Source: Nitrosovibrio sp. Nv17 (lineage in GTDB: Bacteria > Pseudomonadota > Gammaproteobacteria > Burkholderiales > Nitrosomonadaceae). Taken from it: 63,677 nt of DNA. Below are positions 27,964 through 44,400 of this stretch, piece after piece. Made by a program: the position numbers and the translations under genes. The notes under the pieces were generated by a model that was not told the DNA's origin, made no database searches, and saw nothing but the letters and a program-made list of their open reading frames with translations. Where the stretch lies: contig NZ_FPIQ01000018.1 in assembly GCF_900119085.1 (NCBI RefSeq), positions 1 through 63,677 of the forward strand, written 5' to 3'. Position 1 is the stretch's first letter, and every line of letters begins with the position of its first letter.

Positions 27964-28356
27964 ATGAGCATTCCAGACAACCTGAAATATACCAAGTCCC
28001 ACGAATGGATCAGACTCGAAGATGACGGCACCGTCACCATCGGGATCACCCAGCACGCCCAGGAACTGCTGGGCGATATGGTATTCGTGGAAACGCCCGA
28101 AGTGGGGCGCCAGCTCAGGCAGGGGGAAGAGTGCGCCGTCGTGGAGTCGGTCAAGGCTGCAGCCGACGCCTATGCGCCGATCAGCGGCGAGGTCGTCGCC
28201 ACCAACCCCGACCTCGAGTCCGCCCCGGAATCGATCAACCAGGACGCCTATGCTGCGTGGCTGTTCAAGCTGAAACCAGCGAACGCCGCCGACCTGGACG
28301 GCCTGCTCGACGCCGCAGGCTATCAGAAGCTGCTGGAAAGCGAAGAGGATGCATAG
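27964..28356 (+). CDS. gcvH: Glycine cleavage system H protein
   Basis: Lipoyl carrier of the complex, 130 residues. Seen: lipoylation Lys64 in [24 protein letters not shown] at the N-terminus and the NPDLESAPE turn. Lies 34 bases after gcvT with ribosome site GGAGCAAGAAC. Confidence 0.97.
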   Translation: MSIPDNLKYTKSHEWIRLEDDGTVTIGITQHAQELLGDMVFVETPEVGRQLRQGEECAVVESVKAAADAYAPISGEVVATNPDLESAPESINQDAYAAWLFKLKPANAADLDGLLDAAGYQKLLESEEDA

Positions 28357-28429
28357 CCTCCGGACATCCCGCGGAGACCTTCTCTCGCGCTTCTCCCCTC
28401 CTCACATACCCTGATCCGCGGAACAGACC

Positions 28430-29788
28430 ATGCCGTTCATTCCCCATACCGACGACGACATCCAGGCGATGCTGGCGAGCATCGGCGCACGCGCCATCGA
28501 CGACCTGTTCGACGAAATCCCCTCCGAACTGAAGAGTACGGGCCTCAAGGGCGTACCCGACGGCCTGGGCGAGATGGAAATTTCCCGGCTGATGCTGGAG
28601 CGGGCCGAGACCGACGGCCGCTACCTCAGCTTCATCGGCGCGGGCGCCTACGAGCACCATATTCCGGCCGCGGTGTGGCAGATCACCACCCGCGGCGAAT
28701 TCTACTCCTCCTACACGCCCTATCAGGCGGAGGCCAGCCAGGGCACGCTGCAACTGCTCTACGAATACCAGACCATGATGGCGTCCCTGACCGGGATGGA
28801 CGTCTCCAACGCCAGCATGTACGACGGTGCCTCCGCGCTGGCGGAAGCGGCGCTGATGGCAGTGCGCTCCCACAAATCCTCGCGCCGCATCCTGATCCCC
28901 GCGACCGTGCACCCGGTCTACCGCAACGTAGTGCGCACGATCGTCCGCAACCAGGGCATAGAGGTGGTCGAGGCCCCCTACTGCCGCGAATCCGGCCAGA
29001 CCCTGCCGGAATCCCTCGATGCTTTCGGTGGCGAGGAGTTCGCGGCGCTGGTCATTCCCCAGCCGAATTTCTTTGGCATCCTCGAACCCGTCGACGCGCT
29101 CACCGACTGGGCGCACCGGCACAACATGCTGGCGATCGGCGTGGTCAATCCCACCACGCTGGCATTGCTCACCCCCCCCGGGAACTGGGGGGAGAAAGGC
29201 GCCGACATCGCGGTGGGAGAGGGCCAGCCGCTGGGCATCCCGCTCTCCAGCGGGGGACCATACTTCGGCTTCATGTCCTGTAAGCAGGCGCTGGTACGCC
29301 AGATGCCCGGCCGCATCATCGGCCGCACCACCGATCTGGATGGCAGGCCCGGCTTCGTCCTGACCTTGCAGGCTCGCGAGCAGCACATCCGGCGCTCGAA
29401 AGCGACCTCCAATATCTGTACCAACCAGGGTCTGATGGTCACCGCTGCCACCATCTACATGGCGCTGACGGGGCCCGAGGGACTGCGCCGGATCGCCGCG
29501 CAGTCGCACGCAAATACCCTTGCCCTGCTGGAAAAACTGGAAGCACTGGAGGGTGTGAAACGATTGTTCAGCGGGCCGGTGTTCCACGAAGCGGCGCTGT
29601 CGCTGTCGCGTCCCGCCGGAGAGGTACTGCGCACCCTGGAGCGGGAGGGAATACTGGGCGGGCTGAGCCTGGAGGAAAGCCATCCCGAACTGGGCAGCGC
29701 CATCCTGGTCTGCGCCACCGAAACCAAGACGCCGGCGGATCTGGAGCGCTTCGCGCAGCGCCTGGGTCTGGCGCTCGGCGCGGCGTAG
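28430..29788 (+). CDS. gcvPA: Glycine dehydrogenase (decarboxylating) subunit 1, split P protein
   Basis: N-terminal half of the PLP-dependent P protein that decarboxylates glycine. 452 residues, the usual subunit 1 length. Seen: YHIPAAVW-type motif ([11 protein letters not shown]), [26 protein letters not shown] and [12 protein letters not shown]. The cofactor lysine is on subunit 2, encoded by gcvPB, which is separated from this gene by tpx. Confidence 0.95.
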   Translation: MPFIPHTDDDIQAMLASIGARAIDDLFDEIPSELKSTGLKGVPDGLGEMEISRLMLERAETDGRYLSFIGAGAYEHHIPAAVWQITTRGEFYSSYTPYQAEASQGTLQLLYEYQTMMASLTGMDVSNASMYDGASALAEAALMAVRSHKSSRRILIPATVHPVYRNVVRTIVRNQGIEVVEAPYCRESGQTLPESLDAFGGEEFAALVIPQPNFFGILEPVDALTDWAHRHNMLAIGVVNPTTLALLTPPGNWGEKGADIAVGEGQPLGIPLSSGGPYFGFMSCKQALVRQMPGRIIGRTTDLDGRPGFVLTLQAREQHIRRSKATSNICTNQGLMVTAATIYMALTGPEGLRRIAAQSHANTLALLEKLEALEGVKRLFSGPVFHEAALSLSRPAGEVLRTLEREGILGGLSLEESHPELGSAILVCATETKTPADLERFAQRLGLALGAA

Positions 29789-29799
29789 GGGAGAACGGC

Positions 29800-30300
29800 A
29801 TGGTCACGCTGGCAGGCACTCCCGTGACGATTTCGGGCATATTCCCCGAGACCGGCCAGAAGGCGCCCATCTTCTCGCTGGTGAACCGGGACCTGAAGGA
29901 CGTCACCTTGGGCGACTTCGCCGGCAAGAAGAAAGTGCTCAACATCGTTCCCAGCGTGGACACGCCCGTGTGCGCGCTGTCCACCCGCAAGTTCAACGAA
30001 AGGGCAGGCAGCATCGACAATACGGTGGTCCTGATCGTTTCCGCCGACCTGCCGTTCGCGATGGCGCGTTTCTGCGACATCGAGGGACTGGACAAGGTGG
30101 TGGTATTGTCCACCCTCCGTGGCGCCGGATTCAAGGAAGACTACGGGGTCGCCATCACGGACGGCCCACTCGCGGGCCTCACCACCCGTGCCGTGCTGGT
30201 GCTGGACGAGAACGATATCGTCATCCACGCGCAGCGCGTGCCGGAGATACGGGACGAACCCGACTACGATGCCGCACTGGCGGTGCTGAAGCGAGCCTGA
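29800..30300 (+). CDS. tpx: Thiol peroxidase (Tpx-type peroxiredoxin)
   Basis: Reduces hydroperoxides with thioredoxin. 166 residues. Seen: peroxidatic Cys58 in [15 protein letters not shown] and resolving Cys92 in [10 protein letters not shown], diagnostic for Tpx. It begins 12 bases after gcvPA and ends about 50 bases before gcvPB, placing an antioxidant gene between the two halves of the glycine decarboxylase; it should therefore be under glycine riboswitch control. Confidence 0.95.
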   Translation: MVTLAGTPVTISGIFPETGQKAPIFSLVNRDLKDVTLGDFAGKKKVLNIVPSVDTPVCALSTRKFNERAGSIDNTVVLIVSADLPFAMARFCDIEGLDKVVVLSTLRGAGFKEDYGVAITDGPLAGLTTRAVLVLDENDIVIHAQRVPEIRDEPDYDAALAVLKRA

Positions 30301-30348
30301 TCGGCAACAGACCTTTTTTTCACTGATTCCCAAGCCCGGACCACGCCC

Positions 30349-31797
30349 ATGCTGATATTCGAACACGCCCGCCCAGGCCGGCGCAACTATTCGCAGTCTC
30401 CCGCAGCCGCAGCGACAACGGTCGGCATTCCCGAAGATCTGCTGCGCACCGTACCGCCCCTGCTTCCCGAAGTCTCTGAAATGGATGCGGTACGCCACTA
30501 CACACGGCTGTCGCAGCAGAATTTCTCGATCGACACCCAGTTCTATCCCTTGGGCTCCTGCACCATGAAGTACAACCCCAGGGCGTGCAACTCCCTGGCG
30601 ATGCTGCCGCAATTCCTTGCGCGGCACCCCCGGGCACCGGAAAGCACCGGCCAGGGATTCCTTGCCTGCATGTACGAACTGCAGGAGATACTCAAGGACG
30701 TCACCGGCATGTCCGGGGTGAGCCTCACCTCCATGGCCGGCGCGCAGGGAGAGCTCATCGGCATCGCCATGATCCGCGCCTACCATGAATCCCGCGGCGA
30801 TACCGCGCGCACCGAGATCATCGTGCCCGATGCCGCCCACGGCACCAATCCCGCGACAGCGGTGATGTGCGGCTACAAGGTCGTGGAGATCCCGACGGAC
30901 CGGGAAGGAAACGTGGACATGCAGGCGCTGGAGGCGGCAGTAGGGCCGCGTACCGCCGGCCTGATGCTGACCAATCCCTCCACGCTCGGCGTGTTCGAAA
31001 AGAATGTGGCGGAAATGAGCAGGCTCGTGCACCAGGTGGGCGGCCTGCTGTACTACGACGGCGCCAATCTGAACGCGATCCTGGGCAAGGTCAAGCCCGG
31101 CGACATGGGCTTCGACGTCATCCACATCAACCTGCACAAGACGTTCTCGACCCCTCACGGCGGCGGCGGGCCCGGCGCCGCCCCGGTAGGCGTCGCCGAG
31201 CGCCTGCTGCCGTTCCTGCCGGTGCCGGTGGTGGCCCTGGAGAACGGCACCTACCGCTGGCTCACGGAAAAGGATCGTCCCCAGACCATCGGCAGGCTGT
31301 CGGCGCACATGGGGAATGCAGGCGTGCTGCTGCGCGCGTACGTCTATGTCCGCCTGCTCGGCGCGGAAGGCATGCATCGCGTGGCCGACTTCGCCGCGCT
31401 CAATGCCAACTACCTCATGGCGGAATTGAGCCGCGCGGGCTTCGAGATCGCCTACCCCACCCGCCGCGCCAGCCATGAATTCATCGTCACGCTGAAGAAC
31501 CTGAAGGAAGAAACCGGGGTCACCGCCATGAACCTGGCCAAGCGGCTGCTGGACAAGGGCTACCATGCCCCGACCACCTACTTTCCCCTGCTGGTGCCGG
31601 AGTGCCTGCTGATCGAACCCGCCGAGACCGAGTCCAAGGAAACGCTCGACGCCTTCGTCTCGGCCATGAAGGAAATCCTGGAAGAAGCCCGCACCCAGCC
31701 GGATCTCGTGAAAGGTGCGCCGCACAGCACCCCGGTGCGCAAGCTGGACGACGTCAAGGCAGCCCGGGAACTGGATCTGGCCTGGAAGCAGGCCTGA
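30349..31797 (+). CDS. gcvPB: Glycine dehydrogenase (decarboxylating) subunit 2, split P protein
   Basis: Catalytic half of the P protein carrying PLP. 482 residues. Seen: the N-terminal [28 protein letters not shown], and the PLP lysine at about 264 in [16 protein letters not shown]. Stop overlaps the next gene's ATG by one base (TGATG). Confidence 0.95.
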   Translation: MLIFEHARPGRRNYSQSPAAAATTVGIPEDLLRTVPPLLPEVSEMDAVRHYTRLSQQNFSIDTQFYPLGSCTMKYNPRACNSLAMLPQFLARHPRAPESTGQGFLACMYELQEILKDVTGMSGVSLTSMAGAQGELIGIAMIRAYHESRGDTARTEIIVPDAAHGTNPATAVMCGYKVVEIPTDREGNVDMQALEAAVGPRTAGLMLTNPSTLGVFEKNVAEMSRLVHQVGGLLYYDGANLNAILGKVKPGDMGFDVIHINLHKTFSTPHGGGGPGAAPVGVAERLLPFLPVPVVALENGTYRWLTEKDRPQTIGRLSAHMGNAGVLLRAYVYVRLLGAEGMHRVADFAALNANYLMAELSRAGFEIAYPTRRASHEFIVTLKNLKEETGVTAMNLAKRLLDKGYHAPTTYFPLLVPECLLIEPAETESKETLDAFVSAMKEILEEARTQPDLVKGAPHSTPVRKLDDVKAARELDLAWKQA

Positions 31798-32732
31798 TGC
31801 ACACGCTCATCTGCGGATCCATGGCCTACGACACCATCATGGTGTTCAACGACCATTTCAGGAACCACATACTGCCCGACAAGATCCATATCCTGAACGT
31901 CGCCTTCCTGGTTCCCGACATGCGCCGGGAATTCGGAGGCTGTGCCGGAAACATCGCCTACACCCTGCGCATGCTCGGCGGCAAGCCGCTCGTCATGGCC
32001 ACCGTGGGCGATGACCACCTGCCCTATACGCACCGGCTGGATCGCCTCGGGCTGGTGCAAACCCATGTACGCCGGGTCGAGGGCACATTCACCGCGCAGG
32101 CGTTCATCACCACCGATCTGGGGGACAACCAGATCACCGCATTCCATCCAGGCGCAATGAACTTCTCCCACGCCAATCACGTCGGTGACGCCCAGGATGT
32201 CGGGCTGGGCATCGTCGCTCCCGACGGGCGCGAGGGCATGGTGCAGCACGCCCGCGAATTTCATGAGGCCGGCATCCCGTTCATTTTCGACCCGGGACAG
32301 GGGCTGCCGATGTTCAACGGCGAGGAACTGCTGGACTTCATCGGCAAGGCCGACTACGTCGCCGTCAACGACTACGAGGGCCAGATGCTCTGCGAACGTA
32401 CCGGACTCGCGCCAGAGGCGCTGGCCAGGCGAGTCAAGGCCCTCATCGTGACCCGGGGAGGAGAAGGGTCGGTCATCCATGCCGGCGGCCGGCAGATCGG
32501 GATCCCCAGCGTCCAGCCGGAACAGGTCGTCGACCCCACCGGCTGCGGCGACGCCTACCGCGCAGGACTCCTGTACGGGCTGGCCAGCGGGATGGACTGG
32601 GAGACGACCGGACGGCTCGCATCGCTCATGGGTGCGTTGAAGATCGCCCGGCGTGGCGGCCAGAACCATGACCTCGACCAGGAAGCGATCGGCCAGCACT
32701 ACTTCGAGGCTTTCGGCAGTCGCATTCTGTAG
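31797..32732 (+). CDS. PfkB-family carbohydrate/nucleoside kinase
   Basis: 311 residues of the ribokinase fold. Seen: N-terminal GSMAYDTIMVF, the GGCAGNIAYTLRMLGG motif (PfkB signature 1) and C-terminal DPTGCGDAYRAGLLYGL (signature 2, with catalytic Asp in GCGD). Closest in style to the adenosine kinase-like PfkB group of betaproteobacteria; the substrate is not decided by sequence alone. One-base overlap with gcvPB implies co-expression with the glycine cleavage genes. Confidence 0.85.
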   Translation: MHTLICGSMAYDTIMVFNDHFRNHILPDKIHILNVAFLVPDMRREFGGCAGNIAYTLRMLGGKPLVMATVGDDHLPYTHRLDRLGLVQTHVRRVEGTFTAQAFITTDLGDNQITAFHPGAMNFSHANHVGDAQDVGLGIVAPDGREGMVQHAREFHEAGIPFIFDPGQGLPMFNGEELLDFIGKADYVAVNDYEGQMLCERTGLAPEALARRVKALIVTRGGEGSVIHAGGRQIGIPSVQPEQVVDPTGCGDAYRAGLLYGLASGMDWETTGRLASLMGALKIARRGGQNHDLDQEAIGQHYFEAFGSRIL

Positions 32733-32785
32733 CGGCCGCACCCCGACCCCCGACCGGACGGGAGAATGGGTGCGATAATGGCGGA

Positions 32786-33583
32786 ATGGAACCCGCCGCC
32801 ACCCCTCGCCTAACCTGGGCCGTCCGTACCCTCCGGCTGCTTCTGCACATCCTGTCCGGCCTGATCCAGTCCGCGATCTATCCACACCTCGGCCAATCCA
32901 CACAGCAGCGCATGGCGCAGAGGTGGTGCGCGACGCTGCTGCGAATCCTGAACGTCCGGCTGCGCTGCACCGGAATCCCTCCCGGCACCCGGCGGGTGAT
33001 GCTGGTGGCCAACCACGTTTCCTGGCTGGACATCCATGCCTTGAATGCGGCATGCCCCGCCCGTTTCGTAGCCAAGGCGGAAATCCGCAGCTGGCCGCTG
33101 TTCGGCTGGCTGAGCCGGAACGTGGGCACGCTGTTCATCGAGCGGACGAAGCGCAGCGATACGGCCCGCATCAACGCGGACATCGCCCATGCCCTGATCC
33201 AGGGCGACCGCGTCGCGATATTTCCGGAAGGCACCACCAGCGATGGCACCCTGCTGCGGCACTTCCATGCATCCCTGCTGCAGCCAGCGGTCGCGGTTGC
33301 AGCGACCCTGCACCCCGTGGCGATACGCTACACCGATACAGGAGGGACACCCGGCAGATCGGCGGCGTTCTCCGAAATCTCGCTGCTGGAATCGCTGCGG
33401 CGGGTACTGCGCCAGCCATGGATAGACGCCGAACTGACATTTATCAGCCCCGTTTGCAGCCAGGGCAGAAACCGGCGCGAACTGGCACGCGTGGTGGAAC
33501 TCGCTATCGCCGAAGCCCTGTCCCTGCCGCTGCCGCACACGGCACCTGGAAAATCCTCCGATCCTCCAGCCGCACCGCCGTGA
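32786..33583 (+). CDS. plsC: 1-acyl-sn-glycerol-3-phosphate acyltransferase family protein
   Basis: Membrane-associated acyltransferase, 265 residues; predicted to acylate lysophosphatidate in phospholipid synthesis. Seen: HX4D catalytic motif NHVSWLD (about 76-82), FIERTKR and FPEGTTSDG (about 146-154), in the order of the PlsC/LPLAT family, plus an N-terminal hydrophobic stretch. Overlaps the convergent apaH by 80 bases. Other LPLAT activities, such as ornithine-lipid acylation, cannot be excluded. Confidence 0.85.
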   Translation: MEPAATPRLTWAVRTLRLLLHILSGLIQSAIYPHLGQSTQQRMAQRWCATLLRILNVRLRCTGIPPGTRRVMLVANHVSWLDIHALNAACPARFVAKAEIRSWPLFGWLSRNVGTLFIERTKRSDTARINADIAHALIQGDRVAIFPEGTTSDGTLLRHFHASLLQPAVAVAATLHPVAIRYTDTGGTPGRSAAFSEISLLESLRRVLRQPWIDAELTFISPVCSQGRNRRELARVVELAIAEALSLPLPHTAPGKSSDPPAAPP

Positions 33584-34331
33584 GGCTGCCACCCCACAGG
33601 CATCCCGTATCCAGCGCGATCAGATCGGCGGCGACACGCAGGCCCAGGGCGGACCAGTGGCCGAACACGACGGTGGCCCCCCGGCTGACACGCCCCGGCA
33701 CCTCGAACCATGGCAGGTACCCGTCCGGAATATCCTCCAGAGTACCCTTGTGAGCGAATTCCATGCGCCCGTCCGGCGTGCACACGCGCATGCGCGTCAT
33801 GGCGTTGATGATCACCCGCAACCGCGCGTAACCCGTCAGGCGCTCGTCCCAGCGATCAGGCGCATCCCCGTACATATGGGCACACAGGGCGTGGAAACCG
33901 TCGCCACGCAGCACGGCCTCGACCGATCGAGCATGTGCGGCAGCCTGCGACACGCTCCAGGATGGCAGCAGGCCTGCGTGCACCAGGACATGATCGTTCT
34001 CCACATGCAGCAACGGCTGATGCCGCAGCCAGTGGAGCAGTTCGTCCCTGTCGGGCGCGGCGAGAACCTCTTGCAAGGTGTCGTTCCGATGCAGACGGGC
34101 GCACCCTTCCGCAACCATCAGCAGGTGCAGGTCATGATTGCCCAGCACCATGATGACTGCATCGCCCAGGTCCCGGACGAAGCGCAGCACCGACAGTGAG
34201 TCCGGACCCCTGTTGACGATGTCTCCCACCAGCCACAGCCTGTCCCGGGCATCGTCGAAGCGCACCAGATCGAGCAGCCGCCTGAACTCGCGGTAGCATC
34301 CCTGCACGTCGCCGATCGCGAAAATGGCCAT
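33504..34331 (-). CDS. apaH: Symmetrical bis(5'-nucleosyl)-tetraphosphatase
   Basis: Hydrolyses Ap4A to ADP; also decaps Np4-capped RNA in E. coli. 275 residues. Seen: metallophosphatase signature [30 protein letters not shown] and [10 protein letters not shown]. Overlaps plsC tail to tail. Confidence 0.94.
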   Translation of the reverse strand: MAIFAIGDVQGCYREFRRLLDLVRFDDARDRLWLVGDIVNRGPDSLSVLRFVRDLGDAVIMVLGNHDLHLLMVAEGCARLHRNDTLQEVLAAPDRDELLHWLRHQPLLHVENDHVLVHAGLLPSWSVSQAAAHARSVEAVLRGDGFHALCAHMYGDAPDRWDERLTGYARLRVIINAMTRMRVCTPDGRMEFAHKGTLEDIPDGYLPWFEVPGRVSRGATVVFGHWSALGLRVAADLIALDTGCLWGGSLTAVRLEDRRIFQVPCAAAAGTGLRR

Positions 34332-34420
34332 CGTTCAAAGAAGCATTTCGCAGGCCCGAATCAGCGGCCGGGACGCAAAGAGGCGGCGATGCGGGACCAG
34401 GGCTCATACTCCCCTGAAAT

Positions 34421-34966
34421 CTACTTCACCTGCTCCACCATGTAGTCCACGACCGCCTTCACGTCGTCGTCCGACAGCGCGGCATTCCCTCCCTTGGGAG
34501 GCATCGCGTTCTTGCCGTTGAGTGCACTCTTGTACAAGGTGTCGATGCCGCTGCCGAGGCGTCCGGCCCATGCCCCCTTGTCATCCAGCTTGGGTGCCCC
34601 TGCGGCGCCGCTCGCGTGGCACGCGGCGCAACTCGCCGTGTAGATGGATTTGGCGTCGCCGGGACCGCCCGCTTCCTGCACCGTACCTGCATCGGCCTGC
34701 GCCTGGCGGCTCGCTGCCTGGAACTCCGCTTCCAATTGCGGCAGGTCTTCGGCCAGCACCAGCGTACCCACCGGGCGCAGGCGCTTTGCAATTTCCTCGG
34801 GAGACAATCCCTCATCACTTCGGCTCGTCAATATATCACCGGTGGCAAATTGCGCCAGCATCAGAATGATGACTATCGGAAACCCAAAGGCCGCCAGGAG
34901 CACTGTGAGCAGTTGCCCTGGTGTCTGGATGGCGGAAGAATGCTCTTCGTCTTCGGACTCGCTCAC
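34421..34966 (-). CDS. Membrane-anchored cytochrome c (cytochrome c5 family)
   Basis: 181 residues. Seen: one N-terminal membrane helix (about 20-42, LLTVLLAAFGFPIVIILML), a charged/Ala-rich linker, and a C-terminal single-heme domain with SCAACHASG and distal Met in NAMPPKGG, as in the c5/CycB family. Electron carrier facing the periplasm, possibly feeding the aa3 oxidase. Start GTG 34966 follows GGGGG; the longer open frame lacks a site. Lies next to tRNA-Arg(CCG) on the opposite strand. Confidence 0.88.
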   Translation of the reverse strand: MSESEDEEHSSAIQTPGQLLTVLLAAFGFPIVIILMLAQFATGDILTSRSDEGLSPEEIAKRLRPVGTLVLAEDLPQLEAEFQAASRQAQADAGTVQEAGGPGDAKSIYTASCAACHASGAAGAPKLDDKGAWAGRLGSGIDTLYKSALNGKNAMPPKGGNAALSDDDVKAVVDYMVEQVK

Positions 34967-35112
34967 ATGACCCCCGGAAAAAAATTGATATTGTATCGGG
35001 TCGCGCGCTTTCAGGCAAAAATGCGCACTGCCCATGTTGGACGCCGAATAGAAAAAAGACTATCCTATTGCACCCCGTTGCTCGCCCGGCGGGGATCAGC
35101 CCAAGGCACCAG

Positions 35113-35189
35113 GCGCCCATAGCTCAGCTGGATAGAGTACCGCCCTCCGAAGGCGGGGGTCACACGTTCGAATCGTGTTGGGCGCGCCA
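35113..35189 (+). tRNA. tRNA-Arg (CCG)
   Basis: 77-base cloverleaf: acceptor GCGCCCA/TGGGCGC, anticodon loop CTCCGAA giving CCG, T arm CGTTCGAATCG, encoded CCA. Sits exactly at the left edge of the accessory region; tRNA genes are frequent integration sites, though I found no copy of its 3' end downstream. Confidence 0.95.
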
Positions 35190-35238
35190 TTGCAGAACGG
35201 GATTGCGAACGCCACCCTGGCATTGAGGTGGTGGTGAC

Positions 35239-35581
35239 AAGGTGCAGTTCGGCATCGCCGATCACGCCCGCGCGCGCTGTCGCCCCTCACCGGTTGCGGG
35301 ATGTTCGACACCTTTGCCGTGATCCCCAAGGATCAGCCCTGCTGTTTCACTGGCCGTACCTCGATCTCGACGGGCAAACACGGTCGGGCCCGAAGCTGCT
35401 GCTGGACCGCGTGACCTATTTTGGTCGAGCCGAGTCGTGGTGCCGGGCGGAGGCTCACACCTGCAGGTTCGGAGAAGCCGAGGTGAAGGGACGGCCAGGA
35501 CCACCCCCGGAAAAGACCCATTGGCAGTACGTCTGCATCGGGGGAGAACGCCCCGTCAGGCCCGCTGGATCAGATCGATAA
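35239..35581 (+). pseudogene. Frameshifted fragment resembling type I-G csb2 (Cas5-Cas6)
   Basis: No intact gene. Joining two frames at about 35335 gives FDTFAVIPKDQP then LLFHWPYLDLDG and LLLDRVTYFGRAESWCRAE. This matches the Csb2 pattern (small-residue Phe/Val core, F-x-W-P, then L-x-RVT-x-LG-x-S/E-S) and aligns with the intact Csb2 encoded downstream at [16 protein letters not shown] followed by [13 protein letters not shown]. It appears to be the middle of a second, diverged csb2 that lost both ends. Inference from eye alignment; an unrelated spurious frame is possible. Confidence 0.5.
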
Positions 35582-36540
35582 GACCTTGAATGATAAAGCT
35601 GGATTCTGGTTGATCCCTCTTCTGGAAGAAAAACAAGAAAGACTGTCGATATAAATCGATCCCAGCACTGCTTTCCACACCTCAAATGGTACAGAATCCG
35701 CTGGATTCAAAAGCCCTTCAGGAAGCAGTAACATCATCGCAGCGACGGAACAAGCCAGTGCAATCCCGGATTTTCATGCAGGGTATGATCTTGCGTCTTT
35801 CTTGCCCCGTCGGTCAATAAGCTGGAGTATAATAAGACGGTCTGGACCTTGGCGGCGTAATGTCCTCATTTCACACCACGCCGAGTCCACGACCCGATAA
35901 GGCTCTGGTGGCTGGAAACAGGCTATCCGCCCGAGCTATTAGGAAGAAGCACCCCATACATGGCTCATGCCGGCCGGATTCTGATCTTCAAGACCAGAGA
36001 CGGTGGCGCACCCAGCGGCCAATATCGACAAGCAGCCGCACGGTGGAGAAGGTGGGCCATGATGGCGAATCGAAGGCCGCGAATAAGAGTATGCTTGGAT
36101 TTGGGAGACATCAAGGAGAATAAGAAGGCTGCATCGAGCCATGCAAGGCCGCTGACATCGAGCGCACCAGAAAGCTCGTGAACGCCCTTAAGCTCATTTT
36201 GCAGCAGCATTCGATGGGTCGGATACCCGCAGTTCAGCCCTGACCCTCTCCACGAGATCGCTACCCCGCCCCTGTAATGCGGCGGAAGTATCGCGATGGT
36301 CGTACCAACTACCTGGCCCACGCGGTCTATCTGGCTCGACATATCACGGAAACGCGCGCGCACTGCACCGCGTTCGACAACGGGCGAGGAAGACGATGCC
36401 TTCGGCGTGCAAGCCGAGCCAGGCACGCTTGTGATCGGCCATGACCGGTGCCGTTCAGGATTTCCATCGCCACATTGTCCGAACATGTGCGAGCCCTCCA
36501 AGAACACCAATTCATATGCATATGACAGGAGAGAGACCCG
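35582..36540. other. Degenerate region upstream of the cas operon
   Basis: About 960 bases without a convincing gene. Only short frames with interrupted continuity are present, such as 35960-36181 plus (YRQAAARWRRWAMMANRRP) and an open minus frame over 35965-36540. No repeat array seen. Likely the decayed remainder of the same island as the csb2-like fragment. The cas operon ribosome site AGGAGAG lies at its right end. Confidence 0.45.
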
Positions 36541-42437
<5,897 letters not shown>

Positions 42438-42457
<20 letters not shown>

Positions 42458-43346
42458 AGGCATCGATGGCCAACATCTTTGGGGATTTCTGACGGCGCTC
42501 GGTTCGTTGTCGCTGCTCGACGAGCATGCGCGCGCGGAGATGCTCGAAGCGCCCAAGCTGGCCTTCAAGGAAGACGGGACGGCCGTGGTTCACTCCCGGG
42601 TTGTCAAAGAGCAGCTCGCTGCAACACTGCTGGCCAGGCTACGGAGGCTCCAGCCCTATCTGGAACAGGACCTCGCCACCGTAAAGAAGCCCGGCGATTT
42701 CATGAGGGCGAGCTACGAGAGCATCGCGTACGCGAGCAGGCCGGACACGCTCGACTTTCTCGCCGGCCTGGCATGCGTCGTCGGCGATGAGGTATCCGAG
42801 TCCACGTTGTGCGCAGCAAATGGCGCGAGCCATCAGAACCTCGTCCAATCCATGCGCGACATTCTCAGGCTCGTCGAGGACGAGCATGTACGGCTTGCCT
42901 TGTTCGGAATTTGGCAGAAAGCCTACCGCGTGCCGGACGACAAGCGTCAGCAACTCCAACTCGGCACCCGGAAACCCACTCTTCGCCTCGATCCATCCGA
43001 CGAGCGGCTCTATGCGCTCCGGCTCTCGAATCCGACTACGACGGACGACTTCCGCACCGAACTCGGCGCCCAGGCGCTTGCCATCCCGGCGTTTGGCCTG
43101 CTGCCGGTCGTACCCCACAAGCAGCCCGTCACTGTCGCTTCGACGCGGCATCGACAGCGGGTCACCTTCTCGTGGCCGCTTTGGAATGTCCCTGCGACGC
43201 TTCCCACTGCGCGCGCGCTTCTGTGGGGAGGAATAGGACGTCCCCAGGTCCAGCGGGAGCGGGGCGTCTTCGCGGCCTTCAGCGCTGATCGCGTATCCGG
43301 CACGAAAGGAAAACTGTCCTTCACACCTTCACAAGGCGTCTGGTAA
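42438..43346 (+). CDS. Fourth gene of the type I-G operon (Cas3-extension-like; candidate compact large subunit)
   Basis: 302 residues, last gene in the cas operon; its ATG lies 20 bases inside cas3 and follows GGAG. Seen: N-terminal LTLEGIDGQHLWGFLTALGSLSLLDEH, which follows the L-x-G...L-x-FL-x-ALG pattern at the start of I-G associated proteins (Csx17 and the family I recall as I-G Cas3-extension). Rest predicted mostly helical, with a C-terminal KRVTFSWPLWNVP-like stretch (HRQRVTFSWPLWNVP). No catalytic motif seen. As csx17 is absent, this may do the PAM-recognition/large-subunit job or assist Cas3. Family name recalled, not searched. Confidence 0.7.
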
Positions 43347-43555
43347 GGCGGCATATATGGCGTACAGGTTGTGTCGCACTGGAGAGCAGGCGGCCGGGAG
43401 GCCCCGAGTCGGCTGCGGCAAGTGAAATGTGTGAAGAATGATTCAATCGAGGCGTTTCCCGGCGCCATGCTTCCACCACTACTGCTTCACGGGAGAACGC
43501 TCCGTTGATATTCATCGACCCTGTGCAGATGCGACGAGCCACGGCCGCCCTTTGG
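43347..43555. other. Gap after the cas operon, no CRISPR array
   Basis: About 210 bases between the cas operon and the SDR gene. No direct repeats of 28-37 bases and no leader-like AT-rich tract are visible. A minus frame through here (ending 43321) has an EAWRRE stretch loosely like an IS3-type transposase tail, too weak to call. Confidence 0.5.
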
Positions 43556-44299
43556 CTACGCCGACTTCGCAAGTGCGATGGCGTCAGCACCTGCGGGGAA
43601 GCGAAGCTGATCGGAGGTGTCGCTTGCGGCCTTCAATACGGCCGCAGCTACGTCGGTCTCCTTGGTCACCGCCTTGAGGTTCGAGAACCCGGCGAACACG
43701 CTGTGGGCGAAAGGTTCATACGTTTCCGGAATCAGCCCCTGCATCCGCTGCTGGCCGTTGGCGATGAAGCTAGTCGAAGGGCCGTATCCGGGCTCGACGA
43801 GCTTGACTCGTACGCCGAAGCCCTTGAGTTCGAGTTCCAGGGAAGCTGTGAACCCTTCAATGGCAGTCTTGCTGGCCGTGTAGGGCGCAACCAGCGGGAA
43901 CGGCGCGAGCACGGCACTGGAGGTGACGTTCACGATGATGCCGGAGCGGCTTGTCCGGAACTGCGGGATGACCGCCTGGCACATGGCCATGACGCCGAAG
44001 GTGTTGGTCTCGAAGATGTCGCGCACAGTGGACATGGGCGTGGCCTCGAACGCCCCGAACAGGCCGATGCCGGCGTTGTTCACCAGTACGTCAATGGGGC
44101 CTGCTGCGTCCAGGGCGCGGGCAATGCTGTCTGGTCGGGTCACATCCAGAGGGAGGATTTGCAGATTTCCGGATGCCGGGAGAAGGTCCTCCTTCGGAGT
44201 TCGCATCGTGGCGATGACCTTGCAGCCCTGCGCGAGAAAGTGGCGTGCGGTCTCCAGGCCATAGCCGGAAGAACAGCCGGTGATCAGTACAGTCTTCAT
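43556..44299 (-). CDS. SDR-family oxidoreductase
   Basis: Classical short-chain dehydrogenase, 247 residues. Seen: NAD(P)-binding TGCSSGYG at the N-terminus, NNAGIG, catalytic Ser in VTSSAV and YTASK (YxxxK). Substrate unknown. Divergent from an AraC regulator with about 100 bases between the starts, an arrangement that suggests the regulator controls it. This gene/regulator cassette is common in mobile accessory DNA. Confidence 0.9.
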   Translation of the reverse strand: MKTVLITGCSSGYGLETARHFLAQGCKVIATMRTPKEDLLPASGNLQILPLDVTRPDSIARALDAAGPIDVLVNNAGIGLFGAFEATPMSTVRDIFETNTFGVMAMCQAVIPQFRTSRSGIIVNVTSSAVLAPFPLVAPYTASKTAIEGFTASLELELKGFGVRVKLVEPGYGPSTSFIANGQQRMQGLIPETYEPFAHSVFAGFSNLKAVTKETDVAAAVLKAASDTSDQLRFPAGADAIALAKSA

Positions 44300-44400
44300 T
44301 TCTAGCTCCGAAGTGTGAGTTGTCTCGGAGTGAACTATAGACTCGCACCTCGGGATTAAAGATAATCCATAGTCCTATTATTTTTAGTGGAAGTCCTGAA

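Noticed and set aside
29455-31725. 756-codon minus frame across gcvPA, tpx and gcvPB
   Set aside because: Antisense to three well recognised genes; no ribosome site or family match.
43347-43555. CRISPR array adjacent to cas genes
   Set aside because: No repeated unit found on reading the gap or the region before csb1.
43321-43590. Possible IS3-type transposase tail (EAWRRE stretch) after the cas operon
   Set aside because: Only a few matching residues, no inverted repeats and no other transposase fragment nearby.
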